Assembly: GCF_900113865.1 (NCBI RefSeq)
Contig: NZ_FOQY01000001.1
Span: forward strand, 194,877-258,876
Direction: 5' to 3'
DNA length: 64,000 nt
DNA from: Streptosporangium canum
Lineage (GTDB): Bacteria > Actinomycetota > Actinomycetes > Streptosporangiales > Streptosporangiaceae
Below are positions 45,531-54,087 of the stretch, piece after piece. Under the pieces are notes generated by a model. That model did no database searches. It was not told the origin of the DNA and saw only the letters and a list, made by a program, of their open reading frames with translations. The position numbers were made by a program, and so were the translations under genes. How positions within the stretch are numbered: position 1 is the stretch's first letter; the number at the start of each line of letters is the position of its first letter.

Positions 45531-45792
45531 GGCACAAGCCTGTCAGGTGCGGACATAGACCGTCGATTACCGTCGAGGTAATGCGGGCCACTACCACCGA
45601 GGTAAGGCAGGGCCCGCGAAATCCGGGGCGGGTGGCTGTTCAGGATCAACCACGGCGACGAGGAGCACAGGAGGGAACCGGCGGCCTGCGGTTGTCCCCC
45701 GGCGGTTACGCTGGACAAAAGGTGCAACCAGCCGTCTAGCGAGGTGCAATGATCCACTGACACGATCGGGGCTGCTTTTCGAGGAGGCTCTC
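45531..45792. other. intergenic region between NTF2-like and pentapeptide genes
   Basis: No gene seen; 262 bases that should hold promoters for both genes. No strong palindrome was recognised. Confidence 0.4.
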
Positions 45793-47031
45793 GTGCGTCG
45801 TTCCGTTCCTCTGGCACTCACCGCTGCGATCTTCGCGCTGTCAGGGACCATGCTCTCCCCCGCCCAGGCCGCGGCCGGACCCTGCAGACCCGGCCAGGGC
45901 GCCGACCTGCGAGGCAAGGACTTCACCAGGGGCGCCTCGCTCCCCGCCGACCTGCGCTGCGCCGACCTGACGAAGGCCAAGCTGAAGGGCGTGGAGCTCG
46001 TCCAGAAGGACCTGACCGGGGCGATCCTGCGCGGCGCCGACCTCAGGCAGGCCAACCTGACCCAGGCCGTGCTGAAATACGCCGACCTGCGCGGCGCCGA
46101 CCTCCGCGAGGCCGACCTGGGCCAGATGCACGCCGACCACGCCGACGCGCGCGGGGCGAACCTGATCGACGCCGAGGCCGGGCAGGCGCAGTTCCCGCAC
46201 GCCGACCTGACCGGGGCGACCCTGACCCGGGCCGAGCTGACCCAGGTGAACTTCACCAACGCCAAGCTGATCGACGCCGACCTCAACGAGAGCACCCCGG
46301 GCCAGATCAAGGCGCGCAAGGCCGACTTCACCCGGGCCAAGCTCCGCGAGGCCAAGATGAGCCAGGCCAACCTGCGCAACGCGACGTTCAAGGACGCCGA
46401 CCTGAGCGAGGCCGAGCTGACCCAGGCCGAGCTGGACGGCGCCGTCTTCACCGGCGCGCTGGTGGAGGAGGCGTCCTTCGTGCAGGCCGACGACGCGGAC
46501 CTGACCGGCGCCAAGGGCACCCCGAAGGGCCTCAGCCTGCCGGGCACCGACCTGCCCTTCCCCGATGGGGTGTTCACCCCGGAGAAGGAGACCGACCGGC
46601 TCGCCGAGCCGGCCGGGACCGGCGGCGCCCCGTCCGTGGGGCTCCTCATGGTGGTGGTCAGCGCGGTCGGCCTGGCCGTCACCGTGGTGGCCTGGGGGAT
46701 CAGCGCCCAGCGGCGGAGCCGTCGGAACTCCCGTTTCGCGCTCATGCGGCGCGGCGCCGAGGAGGACATCACCCGGCTGGGCGAGGAGATCGACCAGCTC
46801 GACTACGAGTTCCAGGTCAGCGGGCACGGCGACATCACCGGCGACCAGGACTGGCGGCACGCGATCGACGCCTACGAGGCGGCCAAGAACGCGCTGTCCC
46901 TGGCCAGGCGGGAGGAGGAGCTGCACTTCGTGGCGGACGCCGTACAGGGCGGCAGGAACGCCCTGGGGCGGCTGCGGGTCAGATCCCGCTGGGGGTCGTC
47001 GGCTGCATCAGACGGCGGGCCGCCTCGGTGA
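45793..47031 (+). CDS. exported pentapeptide-repeat membrane protein with shared 80-residue domain
   Basis: A 412-residue protein (start GTG 45793 after GAGGAGG). A signal peptide (RSVPLALTAAIFALSGTML) leads to about 220 residues of pentapeptide repeats of the A(D/N)Lxx type (GADLRQANLTQAVLKYADLR), which form a right-handed beta-helix. Then comes a short linker, a TM at about 277-297 (VGLLMVVVSAVGLAVTVVAW), and a cytoplasmic domain at about 317-396 matching the one in the 42075 protein (RLGEEIDQLDYEF, QDWRHAIDAYEAAKN). Its last 17 codons overlap the convergent lpdA gene by 53 bases. Confidence 0.8.
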   Translation: MRRSVPLALTAAIFALSGTMLSPAQAAAGPCRPGQGADLRGKDFTRGASLPADLRCADLTKAKLKGVELVQKDLTGAILRGADLRQANLTQAVLKYADLRGADLREADLGQMHADHADARGANLIDAEAGQAQFPHADLTGATLTRAELTQVNFTNAKLIDADLNESTPGQIKARKADFTRAKLREAKMSQANLRNATFKDADLSEAELTQAELDGAVFTGALVEEASFVQADDADLTGAKGTPKGLSLPGTDLPFPDGVFTPEKETDRLAEPAGTGGAPSVGLLMVVVSAVGLAVTVVAWGISAQRRSRRNSRFALMRRGAEEDITRLGEEIDQLDYEFQVSGHGDITGDQDWRHAIDAYEAAKNALSLARREEELHFVADAVQGGRNALGRLRVRSRWGSSAASDGGPPR

Positions 47032-48382
47032 TGGAGCCCGACAGCGCGGGATAGACCGCGAAGGTGTGGGCGAGCTGGTCCACGGTGAGCCGCTGCTGGA
47101 CCGCCACCGAGACCGCCAGGATCAGCTCGGACGCGCCGGGGGCGACCACGACGCCGCCGAGGATGATGCCGGTGTGCGGGCGGCAGAACAGCTTGACGAA
47201 GCCGTCGTTGAAGCCCTGCATCTTGGCGCGGGCGTTGGTGGCCAGCGGCAGCTTGACCACGTTGGCCTCGATCTCACCGGCCTCGATCGCCTTCTGCGCG
47301 ACGCCCACGGCCGCGATCTCGGGGTCGGTGAAGATGTTGGAGGCCACGGTGGCCAGGCGGAGCGGTTGTACGGCCTCGCCGAGCGCGTGCCAGACCGCGA
47401 TCCGGCCCTGCATGGCGGCGACCGAGGCGAGCATCAGCACCCCGGTGCAGTCGCCGGCCGCGTAGACGCCGGGCGCGGAGGTGCGGGAGACCTTGTCCAC
47501 CTGGATGAAGCCGCCCCGGTCGAGGGTGACCCCGGCCTCCTCCAGGCCGAGCCCCGCGGTGTTGGGGATCATGCCGACCGTCATCAGGCAGTGGCTGCCC
47601 TCGGCGGTCCTGCCGTCCTCCAGCGTGACGACCACGCCGTCGGCGGTGCGTTTGACGGACTCGGCCCGGGAACGGCCCATGACGTTCATCCCGCGGCGCC
47701 GGTAGACCTCTTCGAGGACCTCGGCGGCGTCGGCGTCCTCGTTGGGCATCATCCGGTCGCGCGAGGACACGAGCGTGACCTCGGAGCCCAGGGAGCGGTA
47801 GGCGCCCGCGAACTCCGCGCCGGTGACGCCGGAGCCGACCACGATGAGGTGCTCGGGCAGCTCCTCCAGGTCGTACATCTGGCGCCAGGTGAGGATGCGC
47901 TCGCCGTCCGGCTCGGAGCTGGGCAGGATGCGCGGGGTCGCGCCGGTCGCCACGATGACGACGTCGGCGCGGATCGTCCGGTCTCCGGCCCTGACCACCT
48001 GCGGGTCGACCAGCCGCCCGGCTGCCCGGACCACCTCGACCCCCTCGGCTGCCAGCCGCGCGGCGATGTCGGCGGACTGCGCCTGGGCCAGCTCCTTCAC
48101 CCGCCTGTTGACCAGCGGCATGTCGGCGATGACGCCGCCGGCGTCGCCGTCGGGGCCGCCGGTGTGGTGCACACCCAGCATGCTGGCGTCCAGCAGCGCC
48201 TGCTTGCGCACGGAGGTGGCGATCAGCGTCTTGGACGGCACGCAGTCCGTCAGCACACAGGCCCCGCCGGGACCGTCCTGTTCGACCACGGTGACCTGCG
48301 CCCCAAGTTGCGCGGCCACCAGCGCCGCCTCGTAGCCGCCGGGCCCGCCACCGATGATCACGATCCTTGTCACGTACCCCAT
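46979..48382 (-). CDS. lpdA: NAD(P)H-quinone reductase LpdA (flavoprotein disulfide reductase family)
   Basis: A 467-residue FAD protein; the start chosen is ATG 48382 (MGYVTRIVIIGGGPGG). FAD fold IGGGPGGYEAA, a redox-active pair CVLTDC (Cys-x4-Cys) and NAD fold VVGSGVTGAEFAG are present. The C-terminal interface domain reads FAVYPALSG where lipoamide dehydrogenases have the His-Glu motif, so disulfide reductase activity is unlikely; this is the pattern of mycobacterial Rv3303c. It probably reduces quinones. Its 3' end overlaps the convergent pentapeptide gene by 53 bases. Confidence 0.9.
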   Translation of the reverse strand: MGYVTRIVIIGGGPGGYEAALVAAQLGAQVTVVEQDGPGGACVLTDCVPSKTLIATSVRKQALLDASMLGVHHTGGPDGDAGGVIADMPLVNRRVKELAQAQSADIAARLAAEGVEVVRAAGRLVDPQVVRAGDRTIRADVVIVATGATPRILPSSEPDGERILTWRQMYDLEELPEHLIVVGSGVTGAEFAGAYRSLGSEVTLVSSRDRMMPNEDADAAEVLEEVYRRRGMNVMGRSRAESVKRTADGVVVTLEDGRTAEGSHCLMTVGMIPNTAGLGLEEAGVTLDRGGFIQVDKVSRTSAPGVYAAGDCTGVLMLASVAAMQGRIAVWHALGEAVQPLRLATVASNIFTDPEIAAVGVAQKAIEAGEIEANVVKLPLATNARAKMQGFNDGFVKLFCRPHTGIILGGVVVAPGASELILAVSVAVQQRLTVDQLAHTFAVYPALSGSITEAARRLMQPTTPSGI

Positions 48383-48517
48383 TCTCCCGCATCCTCGGAC
48401 CAACCGTCTCTCCGGTACCCCTCCGAAACCGCGAAAGACGTTGCGGGCACAGAGGAAATCAACGGGACGCCGAGGCGGAGTGAGCGTCTGGCAGATCTTG
48501 GATTAGTGTTGGACACC

Positions 48518-48970
48518 GTGCCTGTCTACGCCGCCTACGGCAGCAACATGGACCCGAAGCAGATGGCCCAGCGGGCCCCGCACTCGCCGATGCGGGGGTC
48601 GGGCTGGCTTCAGGGCTGGCGCCTGACGTTCGGCGGAAACGACCTCGGCTGGGAGGGCGCGCTCGCCTCCATCGTCGAGGACCCCGACGAGCACGTCTTC
48701 GTCGTCCTCTACGACGTGCCCGAATGGGACGAGACCTCTCTCGACCAGTGGGAGGGCGCGGCACGCGGCCTCTACCACAAGGTCAGGCTCCGGGTGCAGA
48801 CCCTGGAGGGCGAGGTGGTGGCCTGGTTCTACGTGCTCGACGGTTATGAGGGCGGCCTGCCCTCCGCCCGCTACCTCGGCATCCTCGCCGAAGCGGCCGA
48901 GCACGCCGGCGCCCCCGACGACTACGTCAAGGACCTGCGCAGCCGTCCCTGCACGTCCCTGGGAAGCTGA
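48518..48970 (+). CDS. gamma-glutamylcyclotransferase family protein
   Basis: A 150-residue protein starting GTG 48518 (MPVYAAYGSNMDPKQMAQRA). YGSNMD is the diagnostic substrate-binding motif of the GGCT fold, and FGGNDLGWEGALASIVEDP and WEGAARGLYHK fit. Members remove gamma-glutamyl groups or act on modified thiols, but many have unknown substrates. Cytoplasmic. Confidence 0.85.
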   Translation: MPVYAAYGSNMDPKQMAQRAPHSPMRGSGWLQGWRLTFGGNDLGWEGALASIVEDPDEHVFVVLYDVPEWDETSLDQWEGAARGLYHKVRLRVQTLEGEVVAWFYVLDGYEGGLPSARYLGILAEAAEHAGAPDDYVKDLRSRPCTSLGS

Positions 48971-49136
48971 CCGGGCGCCTGGCGGCCACCCCACGGCACA
49001 GGCCCCGCGCCGTGCCCGGCTCCCTCACGCCCTCCGCTCCGCTCCGCGCCCCCGCGCCGCCGGCCGGTTCACCGCGTCTCCGTGTCGGGATGCCGTCAGG
49101 CCCGATCCGGGAAGAACGGCGAGTACGCTCTGCAAC

Positions 49137-49940
49137 GTGAGCAATGACCCTTATGCACTCGCCACGGAAGCCGCGACCGCGCTGAAGAGCGCCACGGGAG
49201 TCGATTCGTTCGACGTCGCGCTGGTGATGGGTTCGGGCTGGGTGCCGGCCGCCGACGCGATCGGCGAGACGATCTCCGAGATCCCGGTGACCGACCTGCC
49301 CGGTTTCGCGCCGCCCGCCGTGGCCGGCCACGCGGGCAGGGTCCGCGCGGTCCGGACCGGGTCGGGCAAGGTCGCGCTGATCTTCCTGGGCCGCACCCAC
49401 CTCTACGAGGGCCGAGGCGTGGACCCGGTCGTGCACGGGGTGCGGACCGCGATCAAGGCCGGCGTCGGCACGATCGTGCTGACCAACGCCGCCGGCGGCC
49501 TGCGCCCGGAGACCCAGGAGGTCGGCGAGGCGGTGCTGATCAGTGACCACATCAACCTGACCGGCGCCAACCCGATCACCGGGGCCACCTTCGTCGACCT
49601 CACCGACGTCTACACCCCGCGCCTGCGCGACCTGGTCCGCGAGATCGAGCCGTCGATGGCCGAGGGCGTCTACGTGGCCTTCCGCGGCCCGACCTACGAG
49701 ACCCCGGCCGAGGTCCGCATGTGCAGGATCCTCGGCGGCGACATGGTCGGCATGTCCACCGCGCTGGAGGCCGTCGCGGCCCGCGAGGGCGGTGCCGACG
49801 TGCTCGGCATCTCGCTGGTCACCAACCCGGGCGCCGGGCTGGTGGGCGAGCCGCTGAACCACGAGGAAGTGCTGGAGGTCGGCCGCGCCACCGCCGCACG
49901 CATGGGCGGTCTGCTGGCCGAGGTCGTCGGCAAGCTGTAG
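49137..49940 (+). CDS. deoD: purine-nucleoside phosphorylase
   Basis: A 267-residue trimeric-type PNP (start GTG 49137, VSNDPYALATEAATAL) that splits inosine or guanosine into base and ribose-1-phosphate. Signatures are VMGSGWVP, AVAGHAGRVRAV, GRTHLYEG, VLTNAAGGLRPE, SDHINLTGANP and RGPTYETPAE. It heads the salvage block; the phosphomutase gene downstream would convert the sugar-1-phosphate product. Confidence 0.96.
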   Translation: MSNDPYALATEAATALKSATGVDSFDVALVMGSGWVPAADAIGETISEIPVTDLPGFAPPAVAGHAGRVRAVRTGSGKVALIFLGRTHLYEGRGVDPVVHGVRTAIKAGVGTIVLTNAAGGLRPETQEVGEAVLISDHINLTGANPITGATFVDLTDVYTPRLRDLVREIEPSMAEGVYVAFRGPTYETPAEVRMCRILGGDMVGMSTALEAVAAREGGADVLGISLVTNPGAGLVGEPLNHEEVLEVGRATAARMGGLLAEVVGKL

Positions 49941-50105
49941 TCGGAGAGCCGCGCCCGGCCCGGCGGAACGGCCGGTGAGCGGGACGGCGGGTCCGGCGGA
50001 GCGACCGACAGGTCGGCGGAACAGCCGGTGAGTCGGCGGATGGCGCGGCGGGACGGCGGAACGGCCGGTGGGCGGACAGGTCCCGGCCCGGAGCGTGAGG
50101 TGACG

Positions 50106-51749
50106 ATGAGCAGCGATCTTGTACGGCATGCGCGGTCCTGGCTGGCCCAGGACCCGGACCCGGAGACCCGCGCCGAGCTCACGGCGCTGCTGGACGGCGG
50201 CGACGCGGACGCGCTGCGCGCGCGGTTCGGGACCAAACTGGAGTTCGGCACCGCCGGTCTCCGCGGCGAGCTGGGCGCCGGGCCCAACCGGATGAACCGG
50301 GTCACCGTCATGCGCGCCGCCGCCGGTCTCGCCCGGGTCCTCGGCCCGGGGCGGCACGTCGTGATCGGCTACGACGCCCGGCACAAGTCCGACGTCTTCG
50401 CCCACGACACCGCCGCCGTGCTCACCGGTGCCGGGCTGCGCGCCTCCGTCCTTCCCCGGCCGCTGCCCACCCCGGTGCTGGCCTTCGCCGTCCGCCACCT
50501 CGGCGCCGACGCGGGCGTGACCGTCACCGCCAGCCACAACCCGCCCCGGGACAACGGCTACAAGGTCTACTGGAACGACGGCTCCCAGATCGTGCCGCCG
50601 GTCGACTCGGAGATCTCCGCCGCCATCGACGCCGTCGGCCCGGTCTCCGGCCTGCCCCTCGGCTCCCCCGCCGACCCCGCCTGGACCACGCTGGGCGACG
50701 ACGTCGTGGCCGCCTACCTGGAGGCGGTGACCGCGCTCCCGCTCGGCGCCGCCCGCGAGCTGCGGGTGGCCTACACCCCGCTGCACGGGGTGGGCGGCGC
50801 CACGCTGGACGACGCCTTCCGGACCGCGGGCTTCGAGGTCCCCGCGACCGTCGAGGCCCAGGCCGCCCCGGACCCGGACTTCCCCACCGTCGCCTTCCCC
50901 AACCCGGAGGAGCCGGGCGCGATGGACCTGGCGCTGGAGCTCGCCCGGAGCGTCGGCGCGGACATCGTGCTGGCCAACGACCCCGACGCGGACCGCTGCG
51001 CGGTGGGCGTTCCCCTGCCGGACGGCGGCTACCGGATGCTGACCGGCGACGAGGTGGGCGCCCTCCTGGGCGAGCACGTGATCAGGCAGACCTCCGGCGA
51101 CGGGCGTCTCGTGGCCACCACCGTCGTCTCCTCCTCCCTGCTCGGCAAGATCGCCTCCGGGCACGGCGTGCGGTACGCCGAGACCCTCACCGGTTTCAAG
51201 TGGATCATGAAGGCCGGGGACGGGCTGGTCTTCGGTTACGAGGAGGCCCTGGGATACAGCGTCGGCGCGGACTCGGGCCTGCCCGTCCACGACAAGGACG
51301 GCATCGGCGCGGCGCTGACCGTCGCCGGCCTGGCCGCCCAGGCCAAGCTCGACGGCCGCACCCTGCTCGACCTCCTCGACGACCAGGCCCGCCGCTACGG
51401 CCTGCACGCCACGTCCCAGCTCTCGGTCCGGGTGGACGACCTGTCCATGATCACCGGCGCGATGGCCCGCCTGCGCGCCAACCCTCCGGTGAAGCTGGGG
51501 GGCCGCGAGGTCGAGTCCGCCGACGACCTGAGCGAGGGCTCCGCCGACCTGCCGCCCACCGACGGCCTGCGCTACCGCCTGTCCGGCGGCGCCCGCGTCG
51601 TCGTCCGCCCGTCGGGCACCGAGCCCAAGCTCAAGTGCTACCTGGAGGTCGTCGTCCCCGTCACCGGCGAGGTCGCCGACGCCCGGACGCAGGCCGTACA
51701 GGACCTCGACGCCCTGAAGGCCGACCTCTCCGCCGCCCTCGGCCTGTGA
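50106..51749 (+). CDS. phosphosugar mutase (phosphopentomutase/phosphoglucomutase-mannomutase family)
   Basis: A 547-residue alpha-D-phosphohexomutase family enzyme (start ATG 50106, MSSDLVRHARSWL, after GAGGTGACG). The catalytic Ser is about residue 143 in VTVTASHNPPRDNGYKVY; the metal loop is NDPDADRCAVG; the sugar loop is FGYEEALGYSVG; the phosphate loop is VRPSGTEPKLKCYLE. Position next to PNP suggests it interconverts ribose-1-phosphate and ribose-5-phosphate, though the motif class also fits hexose substrates. Confidence 0.92.
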   Translation: MSSDLVRHARSWLAQDPDPETRAELTALLDGGDADALRARFGTKLEFGTAGLRGELGAGPNRMNRVTVMRAAAGLARVLGPGRHVVIGYDARHKSDVFAHDTAAVLTGAGLRASVLPRPLPTPVLAFAVRHLGADAGVTVTASHNPPRDNGYKVYWNDGSQIVPPVDSEISAAIDAVGPVSGLPLGSPADPAWTTLGDDVVAAYLEAVTALPLGAARELRVAYTPLHGVGGATLDDAFRTAGFEVPATVEAQAAPDPDFPTVAFPNPEEPGAMDLALELARSVGADIVLANDPDADRCAVGVPLPDGGYRMLTGDEVGALLGEHVIRQTSGDGRLVATTVVSSSLLGKIASGHGVRYAETLTGFKWIMKAGDGLVFGYEEALGYSVGADSGLPVHDKDGIGAALTVAGLAAQAKLDGRTLLDLLDDQARRYGLHATSQLSVRVDDLSMITGAMARLRANPPVKLGGREVESADDLSEGSADLPPTDGLRYRLSGGARVVVRPSGTEPKLKCYLEVVVPVTGEVADARTQAVQDLDALKADLSAALGL

Positions 51750-51827
51750 CACCGGCCGGCCCCGGGACGGGTCTCCTCTTCACTGGACAGCGCTGACGCC
51801 GGAGCCTTCACCCTCAAGACGTCCCGG

Positions 51828-51883
51828 TGAGACTCTCACGCCTGATGGTCTCATCTGTGAGAGTCTCAAATTTGAGACTCTCA
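51828..51883. promoter_or_regulatory. three copies of an 11-bp palindromic site TGAGASTCTCA
   Basis: Perfect odd palindromes TGAGACTCTCA at 51828, TGAGAGTCTCA at 51858 and TGAGACTCTCA at 51873, with centres 30 and 15 bases apart. Half-sites TCTCA (51849) and TGAGA (51888) flank them. The spacing in 15-base steps and the position directly before an ATG suggest operator sites for a dimeric DNA-binding protein. Confidence 0.55.
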
Positions 51884-51896
51884 CAGATGAGACCAT
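51845..51896. repeat. perfect 52-bp palindrome
   Basis: The 52 bases read identically on both strands with no loop (centre 51870/51871; inner part CTCAAATTTGAG). It ends 9 bases before the ATPase ATG at 51906, so as RNA it would fold into a very stable hairpin just upstream of the ribosome-binding site GGAGAG, or as DNA it could form a cruciform or a large operator. Confidence 0.85.
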
Positions 51897-51905
51897 TGGA
51901 GAGCG

Positions 51906-53333
51906 ATGGACGGGTTCATCGGACGAGACCACGAGCTGGGCAAACTGCGGCGGCTGCTGGACAAGGTCGAGGCGGGGGGCCACGTCGGAAGGCCGGGACG
52001 AGCGATCCTGGTGCGAGGTCGCCGACGCGTCGGCAAGTCACGCCTGGCCGAAGAGTTCATCCGGCGCTCGGGCGTCCCCCACCTCTTCTATTCCGCCGCC
52101 AGAGGGCCGGAAAGCCAGCAGCTTCAGAGGTTCCTCAGCGCCGGCGCCGCATCCGACCTTCCCGGAGCCCGGCTCATGGCCGGGCAGTCGCCGGACTCCT
52201 GGGATGCCGCGCTACGCCTTATGGTGGCCGCTCTTCCCCAGGAATCGCCGAGCATCGTGGTTCTCGACGAACTCCCCTACCTGATCGCAAGCAGCCCTGA
52301 CCTCGAAAGTGTCCTGCAGGTGCTGTTCGACCGGGAGTTCTCCCACCGTCCGGTGCTGCTCATCCTCATCGGCTCGGACCTGTCGATGATGGAGGCGATC
52401 AACCAGTACGACAGACCCTTCTACATGCGGGCCACCGAGATGGTGGTCAGGCCGCTCACACCGGCGGACGTGGCCAGAAAGCTGGAGTTGACCGCGGCGG
52501 ACGCCTTCGACGCCCATCTGGTGTCCGGCGGCCTGCCGATGATCTGCGAGGAATGGCAGCCGGGGCTCTCCGTTCAGGAATATCTACAGGAGGCCCTGAC
52601 GGATTCCACATCGTCTCTGGTGATCAGCGGTGAACGTGCTCTTGCCGCCGAACTGCCGCCCGATGCCCAGGCCCGGACCGTGTTGAGTGCCATCGGCTCG
52701 GGCCAGCGCACTCACGCTTCGATAGACCGCGCGACCCCGGGCATTCCCAGAGCCTCACTCAATCGCGCGTTGCAGTTCTTGGTCGAGAAACGACTGGTCG
52801 TCCCCGAACTCCCGCTGGCCACCCGGCCCTCACGTGAGACCAGGTATCACATCGCGGACACGCATCTGCGTTTCTGGCTCACTTTTGTCGGCCCCTGGCT
52901 CCCTGAGATCGAACGGGACCGGGGCGACCTGGTGCTCGCCCGGTTTCACCGATCATGGACCTCATGGCGGGGAGCGGCCGTCGAACCGGTGATCCGGGAA
53001 TCGCTGCGACGTATGGACGGGCTGCCGGAGGGGACCTGCGCCATCGGCGGCTACTGGACCCGCACGAACGATCCGGAGATCGACATCGTAGGGGCGGATC
53101 GCGAGCCGGTCGCCAAGAAGATCACCATGGTCGGCTCGATCAAATGGCTGGAGAACCGGCCGTTCGACCGGCATGACCTGAGCGAGCTCATCGTCCACCG
53201 GTCCAAACTGCCGGGCGCCGACACCTCGACCCCGCTGTTCGCCGTCTCGCGGAGCGGTGTCACGGCTGAGGGCGTCGAAGCGATCACCCCGGAGCGGTTG
53301 CTCGACGCCTGGCGCCCTCTGTCGGGCGCGTGA
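51906..53333 (+). CDS. AAA-type ATPase with C-terminal DUF234/nuclease-like domain
   Basis: A 475-residue STAND-like ATPase starting MDGFIGRDHELGKLRRLLD. Walker A is GRRRVGKSRLAEE (about 39-51), Walker B SIVVLDELPYLIA (about 117-129). A winged-helix part follows. The C-terminus (FWLTFVGPWLPEIERDRGDL, then EIDIVGAD and SIKWLENRPF) recalls DUF234, a PD-(D/E)xK-like fold with Asp and Lys kept but Ser in place of the second acidic residue. Codon use contains more A/T-ending codons than neighbours, suggesting transfer. It may be a toxin-like or defence-type protein; function is unknown. Confidence 0.8.
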   Translation: MDGFIGRDHELGKLRRLLDKVEAGGHVGRPGRAILVRGRRRVGKSRLAEEFIRRSGVPHLFYSAARGPESQQLQRFLSAGAASDLPGARLMAGQSPDSWDAALRLMVAALPQESPSIVVLDELPYLIASSPDLESVLQVLFDREFSHRPVLLILIGSDLSMMEAINQYDRPFYMRATEMVVRPLTPADVARKLELTAADAFDAHLVSGGLPMICEEWQPGLSVQEYLQEALTDSTSSLVISGERALAAELPPDAQARTVLSAIGSGQRTHASIDRATPGIPRASLNRALQFLVEKRLVVPELPLATRPSRETRYHIADTHLRFWLTFVGPWLPEIERDRGDLVLARFHRSWTSWRGAAVEPVIRESLRRMDGLPEGTCAIGGYWTRTNDPEIDIVGADREPVAKKITMVGSIKWLENRPFDRHDLSELIVHRSKLPGADTSTPLFAVSRSGVTAEGVEAITPERLLDAWRPLSGA

Positions 53334-53362
53334 GGACCGGCCCCGGCCGATGAGGCCGGTCC
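53334..53362. terminator. bidirectional hairpin between the ATPase and the PH-like gene
   Basis: Arms GGACCGGCC and GGCCGGTCC (11-base loop) lie just past the ATPase stop, between two convergent genes. Confidence 0.6.
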
Positions 53363-53381
53363 CGGAGGCCGGGCACCGTGA

Positions 53382-54059
53382 TCAGGCGAGGATCGCGGCG
53401 ATCACCAGGACGGCCGCGGCCAGCAGGGCGGCCAGGGCACTCGGCGCCCAGGTGACCTTCATGGCCCCGGCCCCGGTGACGTCTGGCTCGGTGGCCCGCG
53501 CACCCGCGCCGTCGGCGGGCGCGGCGGTCACCCGCCCGGCGTTCCGGACGGCCGCCCGCTTCGCGGCCTCGGCCCGCTCGGTGATCTGCTCGGCGACCCA
53601 GTCGGCGTGGGTCCTGCCCGCCAGCGCCTCGGCCGCCGCCTGCTCCCCCTTCGAGCGCGTCGGCTCGGTCTTGTAGCGGCCACCGGTGTTCGCGGAGGTT
53701 CCCCTCCGTACGGCCGCCGCCCGCTCGCGGGCCGAGGTCTGCGGCGTCCAGCAGCGGACGCTCTCCCCACCGGATGTGATCTTGATCGCGTGGGAGACCG
53801 CGACCTCGTCCACCCCGGCCAACGGCACGGAGGCGTTCCTCAGCGGGTTGCGGACCAGCACGCCGTCCTCGGTCAGGACGACCGCCGGACGCAGGCAGGC
53901 GACGAAGACCAGCGCGGTCAGCACCCCCAGCACCGCGGCGGCGACCAGCGAGGACGGCCCGCTGTAGCGGACGATCAGATCCACCGCGTTGAACGCGGCG
54001 AACGCCATCCAGATCCAGCCGAGGACCAGGGCGGTCCTCGACCGGAACACCTGCTTCAT
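53382..54059 (-). CDS. membrane protein with PH-like domain
   Basis: A 225-residue protein (start ATG 54059, MKQVFRSRTALVLGWIWM). Two N-terminal TM helices (about 10-30 and 38-58) precede a short PH-like segment (VVLTEDGVLVRNPLRNASV) and a charged linker, with one C-terminal TM (SALAALLAAAVLVIAAILA). The layout fits the bacterial PH-domain membrane proteins found beside nucleoside salvage genes in actinomycetes. Function unknown. It is downstream of the adenosine deaminase on the same strand, 28 bases away. Confidence 0.65.
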   Translation of the reverse strand: MKQVFRSRTALVLGWIWMAFAAFNAVDLIVRYSGPSSLVAAAVLGVLTALVFVACLRPAVVLTEDGVLVRNPLRNASVPLAGVDEVAVSHAIKITSGGESVRCWTPQTSARERAAAVRRGTSANTGGRYKTEPTRSKGEQAAAEALAGRTHADWVAEQITERAEAAKRAAVRNAGRVTAAPADGAGARATEPDVTGAGAMKVTWAPSALAALLAAAVLVIAAILA

Positions 54060-54087
54060 CGCGTTCACTCCACTCGTGCGGACCCGT

